Below, one piece after another: positions 25,150 to 38,938 of a stretch of DNA of 60,000 bases. The position numbers and the translations under genes are program-made. The stretch is taken from NCBI GenBank assembly GCA_030141605.1, contig JAQGDQ010000068.1, forward strand, positions 64,001-124,000. The letters are read 5' to 3'. Below the pieces are notes generated by a model that did not search any database, had not been told where the DNA came from, and saw only the letters and a list, made by a program, of their open reading frames with translations. Position 1 is the first letter of the stretch, and every line of letters starts with the position of its first letter. The stretch is from Tubiluchus corallicola (lineage: Eukaryota; Priapulida; Priapulimorpha; Priapulimorphida; Tubiluchidae).

Positions 25150-26706
25150 ATGGCGCAGATAGAAGAAGGCGACATCTTTCAGACACACAGACTTAATTTG
25201 CTGGAGGTAGTTGAAGACCGCAACAGAAACCTTAACAAGAAAACCATGATGCATAGACTTGTTTACATTGCCAGCTTAACGGACTCATCTGAAGACTTGG
25301 AAAGCGCGGAGGAACTCGGACATGAATATGATCAGCAAATCAAGAGCTGGTACGCCATCTATGGCGAGCAGATCACTGGGCTTCTGATGATTTACGAGAA
25401 GCACGCAGTACATGTAATGGAAATGGCTTCTGAGATGATACAGACTGCCTTGACTCACATCAGTGAGCTGGCTAGTTATGAACATACCAAGGTTCTCAAT
25501 GTTTCTTATAATATTCCTCGTCGGTTGCATGAGAGTTGGGGTTACACGGTATTTGCAATGACAATGGCATTACCTGATGAATACCAAACCAACCAACCCC
25601 TTGAAGTTGTGGTTTCTGAATGTTTGACGCAGTTGATGAATCTAGGGCTTCATCTTGCTTTTGAAACGCAACGTAAGGTATGTTAGTGCTTGAGTGTTAA
25701 GTCTTTAATAGTTAATTGAAAAAGGTATACGAAATTGGTTATTTTTGTTGAATGAAAAAACTTGTTTTTTTTTGCAAAACAAAAGCGTAGACTTTAGGCT
25801 TAAAATCAATTCTAGGCCAAACGTTTTTAACCTTGACAGATTGGTTGCTCACAGTAGTTATTATTTCTGTTAATTTTTGTTAATTTCAAATCTTGAAATT
25901 TTTAAAAGGTATGTGGTCTCTATCAGAAATTTATTTGAAGTACGCATAACCACGAATTATCTTAAACGCTCAACAGAGGCCATTCTTAACCCCATCTCCA
26001 AAGTCTTTCCATCGTACTCGGAATATCTCTTTTCCTAATATAAGCATTCGTTTTCTAGAGGAATTAAACTACACGAATATATATCTGTCTATATATACAG
26101 CGTATATGCATATTTAACCCTTCGGCTTGGATGCCTGCGCACTCGATCTATTTATTCACTTTCAGGGGAGCTGCTTACCACTCAAATTGATTAAATGATG
26201 TGAAGAAAAATTTTTTAAACAACGACTTCTAACAATTATGTGTCAATTTTCATAAACTGAGTTTTCTGTTTTATTATGCTAAAAGTATAGCCTATACAAT
26301 CACAGTTTTATCGATTTTTAGCACAGAGACAGATTTGCTGTTTTGGATAAGTTGCATTCCAAGGTGCCGGAGTTTATAGTATCTCAAGACGTGATCATCT
26401 ATTTGTTGAAGCAGCCAAAACTGTTGTCTACAAGCCAGTTTCTGACAACATATTACAAACCAATGAAGACTGTCTTGGACAGTGACTTAACATGGCCTGT
26501 TCCATCTAGACTATTGAACTGTAGTTAACTAGCTCTATATGCGAAACCTATATTTTTGTGCTTTTTATGGTTTGGTGTTTGTAGTGGTGGCAGACAACTA
26601 TGCACCACAGTTTTCACTTCCATCATTCTACAAAGAGGTTAAACGAAAAGCTGACACAGATGATGAAACAGATGAACTCTCAACCATCCATGTACTTTTG
26701 TGGTAG
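25150..26706 (+). CDS. Unrecognised three-exon gene, helical soluble protein (~282 aa)
   Basis: Proposed exons are 25150-25677 (donor GTATGT), 26322-26520 (acceptor TTTTTAG, donor GTAGTT) and 26585-26706 (acceptor TTTGTAG, stop TAG). The sum is 849 nt, an exact multiple of three. The start ATG (ACAATGG) begins MAQIEEGDIF. If the second donor is not used, the frame ends 8 bases later at 26526-26528, so a shorter 244-aa form is possible. The protein has no signal peptide or membrane segment. It looks mostly alpha-helical, with acidic stretches (DSSEDLESAEE) and an acidic/basic tail (KEVKRKADTDDETDE). I recognise no family. It lies between the two receptor genes in the same orientation. Upstream exons cannot be excluded. 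Confidence 0.65.
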
Positions 26707-28577
26707 AAGGAATTCCACTTTTTTGATGAAACTTTTATGACCCTAAAATTGTGTTTGTTAACCGTTTCATATACTTTATGTAAGTGAGCTGTATTTTTGA
26801 TCATTTTATTTGTTAGCTTACCTGTTTTATTAGTTTCTTCGTTCAGTTATTCTCTCGCTCATTTTGGCTGGCTCGTTGTAATATTTGCTCGTTTGTTGTA
26901 GTGCACTTTTGGTGTATAAAATCAAAAGTTATTCTGTTTGAAAAAACTGAAGTTTGGTTTTATTTCACTCATTATTGGAGGAAAATAGGGGTTGTCCATG
27001 CATGGGTGGCCATACCCGCTAGAATGTGCGGCGGGACGGTTTGATTTCGTAGCTGTTTGTTCTCAGGTTTTTTTAAACAACAAAGTAATTGCAGATCCTT
27101 GTTGTTAATCTAACTGTTATACAAAATAGATTTTCGTGAGTGCATCACCAACCACATAGCTAGCTGTTAGATGCACAAAATTTATTTATTTCCCTCTTTA
27201 CGGAATCTCACAATTTTAATTAGTTATATATATTACAACCAATCAAAATATTTTGTTGCTTAACTTATCAATGGTAATGGTACATTGGCTGATGTAGCCA
27301 CTCGAAAGATGTCCGCTGACTAGTTAACCCAGGAAAAGGATATTGGGTCAGCCAGGCTGAGCAATCGCAGTTTGAGTTTTGAAAATTGAGTACTGAACAT
27401 TTGGTTTGAAAATATTGTTCAAGTATTAAATGTGTAGGCACTAAATTTTTAGTGCAAGTAATTTATATGTGGCTAGGTGAATTACATACATCAGGTAAAA
27501 TAAAGGTGTGTTCGTTCCAAATATTACCAGCAAGTCATTTTGTGCAGAGTAAGGAATGCGAGAACGCGCAGTTTCAGAAGGCTAGAAACACAAACAAACA
27601 AGCATAATTCAAGAACTACTAAGATTAAAACTAGCCTCAAAGGTACATTTAAATAGTATGCTTCCGTGTCACACGATTACCGTTTAAAATTGTTTCAAAA
27701 TCGATCGAGAAATATGCTCTTCTTTCTTGCAGTCGTTAATTTCGTATCCTGCTTCTGGCACCAGTGTGCTAAATACATTCACACCATGCCCTGGATCCCT
27801 CTTAGTTAATGCGCAAGAAAAATTTAACTTGGTCGTAACTACAGAAAGAAGAGACAAAGCAGCCGATTAAAGTTCTACCAGTACTTATAAACACTCGTTC
27901 TACAAAGTCTATAATGATTATTTAACTTCGTTGGCTTGATGTGCTACAATCTGGTCTTATGGTAGGCGATGCAATTTTTACAATATGGATATCGTCGGAA
28001 CCAGTGACAATATGGTTCATTGCAAAGGCCCAAGCTTATATGCCGACTTTTTTGAAGAAAGTATAAACGTGAAGCAATGAAGAAATGTCAGCATGTTGGC
28101 TTCAAGTAATACCTGGACACTTTCGGTAGCTTCATGTTAAAACATGTTGATATTACAGTCGAAAACCATGTTAATCTGTAAGACATTTTATACTTTTCAG
28201 CCGGGCGTCCGTAATACAATAATAAGCAGACTGATACCAACATCGTTATTCGACGATTCTACCATAACGTCGTTGATAAAATTTTACGCTTTCAAAAGAA
28301 CTATTACCGAACAAAATTAAATTAGATTTCACAGAATACTAAATGGTAATCGTCAATTTTAGTCGATTGAATGCAGTTCTACCCGACGCCTGCAGATGTC
28401 GCAACTTTACTGATGGTGGTTCAGTTTCTCTACGACCGGGTTTCATTCGGTAAACTTCACGAATATTGATTTTGGTTTATATCACCGCTGCATCTAGCAG
28501 AGAAACCTACCGTTCCTTGCCCGTCATGTTGTGAACAAATTTTGCGAAATTGGCAAATTTCGCAAGCTTTTTCTGCC
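26707..28577. other. Intergenic DNA upstream of the alpha-type nAChR
   Basis: AT-rich sequence with no supported gene or recognisable repeat. It must contain the promoter and 5' UTR of the receptor that starts at 28578, but no clear TATA box or initiator stood out. Confidence 0.5.
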
Positions 28578-31500
28578 ATGTGGCCGACCATCTTAGTCGC
28601 TTTAACTGTGTTCTGCAACAGCCCGAGTATGGCAAACCCAGACGCCAAGAGACTCTACGAAGATTTGCTAGGAAACTATAACAAATTAATTCGCCCTGTT
28701 GGGAACAACACGGACGTGTTAACTGTGAGACTGGGACTGAGACTGTCACAGCTGATTAACGTGGTAAGTGACTTATAGTTAAATTTCACTTATGTTAAAC
28801 AACATTCTTCTATATCTGTAATATGTTAAACAACAATATCTGTAATTAAAATTAATAGCTTTTTAGTTACAAAAAATAATATAGATCACCGAAGTTACTA
28901 TGTCAAAAATGTATTGATGATCACGTTATGTAAATTTTGTAGATTTAATAATTTCACAACTTTCAACCGCCGCCTACTACTTACAATCCATTTAATTAGA
29001 TGTACCTAAGTAAAATTATCACTTATATATTGTCTAATTGTACTAATGTCTTGCACGTGCATGTAGTAAATTTAGGCTACTAAGTTGTGCAGCGTGAAGC
29101 AGCTGTTATTTAATGCAATGCACGACTACAACAAGGCGATATATTAGGGTGCTGCTGTTACACAATGTTATATCTTGTTGGGAATCTGTTTTATACGAGT
29201 GCTTTTAAACTAATAGGACCGAACTGAAGCGGCAGAAAGTGCTGCTGTCCTTACCCTAGTTTGAACCGAACAGCATCCGAACGGAAATTGACCAACCTTT
29301 TTAGGGGTACTTATGATACTCTCCTTAGCCACGGATATCAAACCTTTCTTCTCTGGTGCGCTCCGCCAAGGGACTCAATAAATTGTCAATAAATTTTGAC
29401 AAATATGTTTTTTACTAAAACAACCAACAAAAACAAAAGCAACCATTTATTCAAATTTTTCGTTAGATGTACTGAGAAAAAACACATTTAGTGACTTTTT
29501 TCGAATAGGGTTGCCCTTGTCTGGAATTGCTTACCAGTACGAGTAAATATATTTCCACCTGTAACAGTACACACCACAAAATATTTCAAAACTAGATTAA
29601 ATGCTGTGTATTTAAGCAGATTTTTACTTTTTGGTGGGCGTTTATAAGCAGGTAATTTAGCCCAATTCATTGATTTCATGATTTTTTTGTTTAAACATTT
29701 ATTTTTTTAATTATTGTCTGTGTCTGCTGTGAAAATAAATAATTAAAATCTTGAATTCAAGATGTCAAATAGCAAATGTGACTACTCCAGTCGATGCAGA
29801 ACTTGATCTAGTATATTCCTGGAAAGTTTCTTGACGATCTGTTGCGAACTGGCAGTTACTTTTTTTCGAAAGTAATGTTACCACGCCATCTTGAATTCAC
29901 AACGGCAATATGAAAATCCGCCTCGGTATGTCAATTTAGAATTTGTTCAAGTGTATTTGAGTGATGTTTCATAACAATTCGTTGCAAATTCACCTTAGGT
30001 TTTTTTTTAAAAAAGTTATTTTCCCAAAAAAAAGCTACAACAAGAACAAGATCAAGAACAACCAGAACAACATTCGGACGAATAGCGATTTGTGTCGAAT
30101 CCCTCGACGAACAATTCCAGCATGTTATTATCGTTTAAGAAAAACAGACGTATTCCAAAAGCACTGTTGCTAACACCATTTGATTTTATTGACAGCAATT
30201 GGATGTAAGTCACCGCCAATCCGCCATGGGCAAACTTGGTTCTTATTGGCTCTCGCTGAAGGCCAACCTGTGTGTCAGAAGAATTCCGCCAAATTAATTC
30301 TTGTAGAACATTAAGCGCTTTGAATGATTGAATTTCCAATTTCCATTTTTACTGGTTTTAGTTTAGTTGTCTTTGTGTGTTTGCATTATTTTTCTATTAA
30401 AGAAATTATTCTTTTCTTTCAGGATGAAAAGTATCAAATCATGACAACAAACGTCTGGCTACGTCAGGTACAAACCAAATCAATTTCTAGATGTAGCAAA
30501 AACGTAGTAGTAGTGGTAGTGATAAACTCGCTTAGCGCTTTTAGATAAAGTAATTTGTTGAACTCACACTTTCCAATACCTTGTTTCTAATAACTAAGCG
30601 TTGTTGCTTAAATAAACCGTTAAGCTTATTAACACTGGCTTATCAAAGTAAAAATCAAACTGATGAGCTTTGGTCCACTAATTATATTAATTAACTGATT
30701 AATTCACGGATCTGCTGGAGAAAGGCTGAAATCGTCTGCTATTAAAAATTATTCGAAGGACGCTATCATGTTTTATAGAAGCAAAGCTTATGATTGATTA
30801 TTAGATTAAAAATTCAAAACGGTAGATTGCGAAGCTCAAGCATCTCTTGTCTTTGTCACTTATCTGTATCATAACTCGATAGATGAATTTTCTCCATCAC
30901 ACAACTTAGCCAAATTCGAAAGGTGAGAATAATAAAGCTGTGCGACTCAAGTCAATTTCCATAAATGTTGGTTGACAGCTTTCCTTCGTAAATAGATGGC
31001 CCTTTTTCATCAATTTTCCTAGGCGAAATCTATTTTTCTGTGACTTTAGCAGTCTAATGTATTAAGATAACCAAAATTTCCACGCAATATGTACTCTAAG
31101 TCTGTTTCATTGTTAACAGGTATTTGTGTTTCTGTTTCTGCTAGCAAAGTGGCTGTAGCGGCGGCGGTAGAAACGCCAGTAGTAACTAATTGTCGAAAGG
31201 ATGCAGATATAATATTTTTAATACAAAACATCTTTAACGATAGGACAATATGCGCTTGCCAAACGAAACCGTCCGGGCAGTTCGTAATAGTAATTAAATG
31301 CTAACAGAAAGTTTACTAGTTGCCGTGAAGCACAAAAAAGATCAGGCTCAGAAGCTAGCTGCTTGAATTAAAGTCTTATAGAATCAATAAACTCTTATTC
31401 ATCAACAAGAAATTCATCAACGAAAACATCAACATATAGCTATTTTAATATTCACAATGCTGGGATTCAACCATGTACTAAAGATACTATCTTCAAGCGA

Positions 31501-34500
31501 ACTCATTTATTAAATATTCTGCAAAATTCCGAGTTTTGATCTTACTTCATATATACTTCATACTTTACTGCATACTTAACTGCATATGTCGCTCCTGTTG
31601 GCTGGATTTTCATTTTGCTGCTTTGTTTTTCTACATGTTCTACAATATAATTTGCCCATCATTAACAGTTTCTTGTTTGCTAATTACGCTTCGCAAATTT
31701 CTCTAATTTGATAAGATCTTTGTCAGAAGATGGCTGATTAATCTGGTCTTATGTTGCTAATGTCGTTAAGTCGATTTGTCATTAGTCAAGCACTGTGCAC
31801 TCTTGTCCAGTGGCTGGAGACTAGCTTTGTTCATTTACTATTATGCCCGGTTTAGATGATCCGACTTTCATCCGATTTTGTCGGCCGACAAAATCGGACG
31901 TTGTTGGATGCAGTTGGGCTGGTGCCGGACAATGTCGGGTTTACACGATCCGATTTCTATCCGATTTTGTAGACCAACAAGTCGGGAAAAGCCACTCGAC
32001 AGCTTGCATTTGAGCGGGAATTTAAACATTTCTGCGTTTGGTTCATGTGTGAGATTATTTTCATAATTGTATCGTGGATAAATAATTCAGTGAAGAAAGC
32101 TCAGAAAACCAGACTTCAAAAAGCAGGTCTTCTATTAATAGTATATTATACAATAAAAGGTGAAACGTAAAAAAGAAAAGTGTGGGTGCGAGAGTGGCTA
32201 CAAAAAAAAAAACACTCTAGGAGCATATCACTGACTTCTCCAAGATTTGTATGTGCACGATCAACAGAATTATAGAAACTTTCTTAGAATAGCTCCCGAG
32301 ACTTTTGCTGAACTATTACAGTTGTTGCTCCTCTCATATCAAGGATTGATACAAATATGAGAAAAAGCATTTCACCAATAATTTCACTAATAAGGGGTAA
32401 ATAAAAATAATACAGCATTTAGTGCAACGGATCTAGTCCAATTAAAATGCATTTACTTGATCTCTTCAGCAAAGCAGAAATGTCTCAAATGCCCTGTTAG
32501 GGTAATCTCCGTTTTTATACTGTTTACCTTTTGTATTATACAAGCATTCGTGCTTTCTATAAGAATTTAGAATTTCTATTTCCATAGTGGACCTCGGCCT
32601 GTGGTTGATCATTTTTACACAGCATTGTCTGTTATTATGCGTTATGTGTATTAAAACTAAGTCTATAAAATGACACGTGAACGCAAGAAGCATTTCTATT
32701 GGCGGCTATCCTAGATGTCGAAAGATTATCGGATAAAAAGTTGAGCAATTCCCGACTTTTATCCGACATCGTCCGACAAGTCGACTGTTAAATTTTCCCG
32801 TTTGCACGATATCCAACAAGTCTGTCCGATACCATCCGATTTTGTCGTACGACTTTGTCTGATCGTGTAAACGATTCATCCGACAATCCGATTTTGTCGG
32901 ATCGTATAAACCGGGTAATACAAAGAATTTTTAGTAAAAATTTTTGCTACTGTTTCCAAATTAGTTCACCATATTTTCGAAGCTTCTTGGCAAACATTAA
33001 TTATTTAATTCAGTAAAAGTGAATTTCACCGAGGAATTTTCAAGATGGCTAATCGGAATTGCGTGACCTAGCTAGAATTGTACATTTACGGACTTTTTAA
33101 AGATTTTTGTTAATATTTCGGAATTGTACACTTGCGACCTTTCTAAAGTCGCAACACCTACATAATCCCAAAGCAATTAAATTAATATGCGTATTGTCTA
33201 AGTTTACCTGAAAAAGAGTTGAGGTGTAAACCCAAAACCGTTTACCTTGCCGCCTAACTTTGAGTTACCGCAGCGCTTACTCTCCTGATTTATTTGGCCA
33301 ATATTTGGATGTAAATGGGACGAGCTAGTCTTGGGCAGAACTTTAACGTGATGGAAACCCATGGCCAATACCTATATAAATCTATGGTCACCAAATCAGG
33401 TTACATCTGTTGCACTGTGCCACTGTGCATAGTCCATAATACCCCTTTATTGTAATCGTGATTGAATTTTTGTGGCACAAATGAAGCCATATATTGCAGA
33501 TTAAGAGCGATTAAGTGATTTTGTCCAAGATACTCATATAAATAGCTCTGGGCTATTTCTGTTAACTTTCCCATTTGTGATTGGAAGTCATCGATTACCT
33601 CCTGTGGTCGCCTCTCGGCCGCGTACTTCCCATCATGCAGTTCGTACACGTACCTGCTGTACAGAAGAAATGCGTATTCCTGTTAAATTTCATGTTTATC
33701 CTGCCTTTCATGGACTTTTACATTTAGCGACTGAGAAAATCTTAATACAATAGTTCTGGTGAGAACAAAGAAGACTCAAAACATCCGAAAAAGCTTATTA
33801 ATCTTTATAATATGTATCGCTAGGTGTGAGTGCATTTTTCTTTACTTCCACATAAAATGTCCCCATAATATTATTATTATGTACCAAATCTACGTTGACA
33901 TTTTTTTGAACAGTGTGTCGAAATGTAATCTTGAAATCTGATTTTAAGCTCAGTTTTGTGCTGACTGAAGTGCGTTGTTTCATAATAATTAATAATATTG
34001 TCTTAATTAAGGCATTCTTTTTGATCTACTAAATGGATTATTTAAGTCGTCTGTATTATTAAGGCTACTGATTCTTATTTAACATTACAATTGTTTATTA
34101 ATTATAAACTTGTTATATATTGTTTGTGTAATTATAAATGTTATAATTATTAGTTACAAATTACAACATCATCTGTATCATCACAAACTAAAATAGTTTA
34201 TTTCTTTTTCAATTGCCTGAATGAAAACATATAGTTGAAAATTATCAAAGATATTTTGGCTAAAGTTTACATATCCCTACATAAAAAAATTAGTCATTGA
34301 CGCGAATTAAGAATTGTGCAGTTTGGTTTGTGCTGATAAAGGGGAACTGATAAAGAGAGGAAAAGGATCAGAGAAAGAGGGGAAAGAGAGAGGGAAAGGG
34401 TGAGAGAAAGAGAGAGAGACACACACGGGGAAAAAGGGAGAAAGAGAGAAAAAATAGTTAAAGAGAACAAAAACTGAGAGAAAGCTTCTTTGTTTGACAG

Positions 34501-37500
34501 TCTGCAAATAGAGAAGGAGCTGAGAAAAGAGAGTGAGAGGATGAGCGAAAGAGAGTAAGGAAGAGATGGTGATAGACAAAAATGAGAGATAGAAGAGAAA
34601 AAAGAACTTAGTAGACTGGTCGACAGACTGGCAGGTTGATAATTAAAGAAGAAACCCAGTAAGGGACGGTGAGGATTGAGAATAAGAGGTGAAGCTGCTG
34701 CTAACATTACCGTGATAAAAATGGCTATAATGGATAAAAATGATAAAATAAAAATCTGTGGAAAGTGTAAGCGTACATACATATGAAAATCAAAAGGTTG
34801 TGATCAAAGAAAATAACTTTTCAAACATTATAGTTATTTTATGTTATATTCGCAATGATATGAGTGATAGTTATTATTATACTGTATATCTACTTGTCTG
34901 CTTTACAGTTAACATTTCGTAACTTAATAAGTTGCGCTTATATAGTAAAAGGCAAGAAGTACGAAACAACAGAGCCGGACGCACAAGCTGTTGTTTACCT
35001 GCCTTTTTGAAACTGAAATCGGTAAGATTTGAAACCGCCTTATTCTTCATTAGCAAAGAAGTCAAACAGAACATATAATTAATTAAGTAAACTACTGTTT
35101 CTTCTTGGCACAAAAATTGCTAAATTGAAAAATGACTGAATTAAACACTAATGCGCTAAAGCTGAATGTTGAAATTACGATTAATTATAATATTAATGAT
35201 ATAATATTAATGCTTAAAAAACAAAATATCAAAGATAACCGCACATAAGATTTCCTTGGGCACAAAGACAAAATCTAAAGGCCATTTTTGTTACGTGGAA
35301 TGAACAAGTCTACTCATTGCAAATCTATTGAAGCAAATTAGGGGGTATTATTCGAAGCGAGCATAAACATCTGAATTTTATAAAGATCTGTTGACCCCTA
35401 GCCAAACATACGATATGAATCTTACAAAAGAACTTTTTAATTACTGCAAGAACTGGAGATATCGTTAAATGTTCAAAATTCAACGTTTGCCATACTTCTA
35501 TTCTCTGTAGCATAGCGTGATAGTGATATGGTTTTTACACCGAGATTTTTCTTTTTGTCCTGCAACCGATTCTGTCATGTAAAAATTTTATATCGAGTTC
35601 AAAATTTGAGACGAAAATTATTGAATCTTAAAAATTCTTTAAGCAGCATAGTTATGGGAATGGTTGATGAACTGGGCTGATTTAATGAATTTTCGATTAA
35701 TTGAATTTACTGAATACCGAGTGATGATGTTTATGTATAAACATCGTATAAACATGTATACACATAGGCTGCGGATAGAAACGGGTAGGTGGGCGAGACA
35801 GCCAAGGGAAAATAGGTTATGTCATTGTGGGGACATTCAAACTTAGAAACACGTTATACAGACATGTCCCCTAACATCTAATATTAGAAACCACTACGAC
35901 AATGTAAACTTTGCTGATTTAACTCACTTCTTTGAGCACCCAAATTGTTACATAATATGTCATGAAATTTTGCAACTTTTATGCTGATGTACTAATTAGT
36001 ACGAAGTGAATGACGTGTAGTAAAGTGTATAGATGGTGTGGCATCAGTTCTGCGTACAAGTATTTTGCTTATAGATTTACCGTTGTGTTCTTTAAAATTT
36101 TTAAGTATTACCTTGTATGCACAACACTGTTTTTAATGCTGTAACCTTGAGTAGAAAATGTGCGTAAAGTGACATTTGGGCTAAAATCACTAATGTATCG
36201 ATTGTGGCATTTACCTCGTTCTTCATGTATACATGTAATTTGATTTAGTCAATAAACTACGTACATACATATACGTCGACTATCCGATTTCAAAGTTTGA
36301 TATTTTGAACGCTAGCGACCGGGCACGTTATAGCATCTCTATCCTGAACGAGCAACGCGCAAATTTTGCGGGTTACAACTTACTATAATTATGTGGACCA
36401 TAGACAGGGTTGTACTGCTTAGTTGAAATCGACCCAATAAACGACATCATTCGAAGTGAAGTCGAAATTGCGTAGCAGTAAATGGACAGGCTGAATTCGC
36501 ATGGTTGGATCGAAATGCTCCTATAATGTAATGCTTTTAACCCTTGAAGCGGTCACTGTGAAACACTGCAAGTTTATGGGAAGCTTTTAGGTCCAAGTTG
36601 TTTGGTATAATAGTACATGGAGAATAAACCAAACTCTGGCAATTACCGACATCGTCTAGATGTTATAATGTTTAAAAGGACTTTTACAGAACTTTTGAGC
36701 CCAGTAATAACTTGAATATGATCAAAATCTATAGCCATACTTTTTCGTAAGATACAACTAATTGTCCAGTTCAATTGACATTTGAACTATTAGGAAGACC
36801 GTTCTAATTGGAAAAAGAACTCCAAGAAAATTCTAGCAAAATTAAGTAATTTTGTAACTATGTGATTGTACTTTAGTTTAAAGATTATATATTAATTGTG
36901 GAATTAACCCATTTAATTTTTTTTGAAACCAAAGTCATCCAAAAGGAAAGAAATGAGAAAGTGGGTAATTAATTTTTTGCACCAAATTTCTCTAGCTGTA
37001 AATTATATACAAAATGGCCTAACAAATACTGAATCGCTGCACTAGTTGGCGAGCTATTGAGACTGAATTGAGGTCTGCCTTAATCACAGTGGGCTAGTCT
37101 AAAAAGGCCATGATGTTGATCTTGTACTCCTAAAGTTCCTAGTTTATATTGCAGCTTAGACTCACTTGTTTTCACATTTCTCCTCTTTTGATCAGACTTG
37201 GTGTTTAAAAGATTTGTCAACTGGGCTTATTCTCGCGACTGTTTATTTCATCACATTTGCAAAAATTTAATAAGATGGAAAAGTCGTAATAGAAATTTTC
37301 TTTAATGAAATCATGAGATTTGGTGTTAGAATTAACATCATGTGTATATTCGTTGAGACATTTTGTTACTTAATCATTTAAGTAATCAATTAATATATTT
37401 TAGGAATGGTTTGATTACAAGCTAATGTGGGATCCAGCACGGTATGGCGGAGTTGAAGCCCTTTACGTGCCTTCACAGCAAATATGGCTACCAGACATCG

Positions 37501-38755
37501 TATTGTACAACAAGTATGTTAGTTCAAGTTTAATTTTCTAGAACAAAACTATTTCTGAGATACTTAGAAAACTAGCAACAAATAAGTTTTATACTCACTG
37601 TCATCATTTTCATTTAATAATTCAAACTTTTTTCTCTTTTAGCGCTGACGGCCACTACCAGGTGACTCTGATGACAAAGGCTACTCTGTACTACAATGGG
37701 AAAGTGGTTTGGGAGCCACCCGCTATCTACAAGAGTTCCTGTGCGATTGATGTTGAATTCTTTCCTTTTGATGAACAAGAATGCCACATGAAATTCGGCT
37801 CTTGGACATACGACGGCTTCCAGGTTGACTTAGTCCACTTCCAGGACGAAGAAGAATACGATCCAGATTTGCTGAACAAAGACTATGGAATTGATCTTAC
37901 GGAATTTTATCCCAGCGTCGAATGGGATGTTCTGGAAGTTCCCGCAAATAAGAACGTTCAATACTATCCCTGCTGTCCGGAGCCCTTTCCGGACATCCAC
38001 TATTATGTGCACATGCGCAGAAAGACGCTCTTTTACACCGTGAATTTAATCATACCCTGCGTTTCCATATCTTTTCTCACAGTGCTTGTGTTCTACTTGC
38101 CATCAGACAGCGGTGAGAAGGTGACCCTCTGTATCTCCATATTGCTCAGCTTGACTGTATTTTTCTTACTCCTTTCTGAGATTATTCCCCCCACTTCAGT
38201 TGTTGTACCTCTTATTGGCAAGTACTTACTATTTACCATGATACTGGTGACTTTATCCATCTGTGTTACCGTTTACGTCTTGAACGTCCACTTTCGGACG
38301 CCAGCAACCCACAAGATGTCGCCGTGGGTGCGACGCGTTTTCCTGCACATCCTTCCCTGTCTACTGCTGATGAGGCGCCCCCAAGTGGAGGACAACGCTC
38401 GCAAGGTGGCAGTTCGAACCTGTAATGGCATGGAATTTCGGGAGTCTCGCAAGCATCAAAGGAGAAACCACAGAGATTATACGGCACTGGAGCGTGTCAA
38501 TTCACACAGGTCGAATCATTCTGAAAACAAAGAGGGAGAAGAAGAGCAGAAGGAACCAAATCGAAGCCGCCCATTTTCGGGAGATGTTCTTAGAGCGATG
38601 GCGGGTATACAATACATTGCTGACCATTTGAAGAGTGAAGATGACGAAATGGGGGTGAGTTTCCACTTGTTGACTTGCACATTGCTGTGCTCTGCTTCCC
38701 AAAATTATAAAACATTCAGAAACGGTAGATTAATTTAAATCTAAGTCTTTAAATC

Positions 38756-38841
<86 letters not shown>

Positions 38842-38852
38842 TACTTACTTAC

Positions 38853-38938
<86 letters not shown>

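Larger units (their letters stand above)
30468..37403. other. Intron 2 of the alpha-type nAChR gene
   Basis: A 6.9-kb intron. It holds a Harbinger-type element (31846-32915), a minus-strand exon-like ORF (33401-33665), a GA-rich tract (34330-34620) and a LINE tail (35700-35990). The remainder is AT-rich and unassigned. Confidence 0.75.

Noticed and set aside
28507-28749. Minus-strand ORFs over the receptor's first exon
   Set aside because: The + strand encodes a signal peptide and the conserved nAChR N-terminal helix with good splice sites; the minus ORFs are shadows.
34294-34782. 162-codon minus-strand ORF rich in Ser, Leu and Phe
   Set aside because: It lies on the GA-rich low-complexity tract and lacks any domain or splice support.
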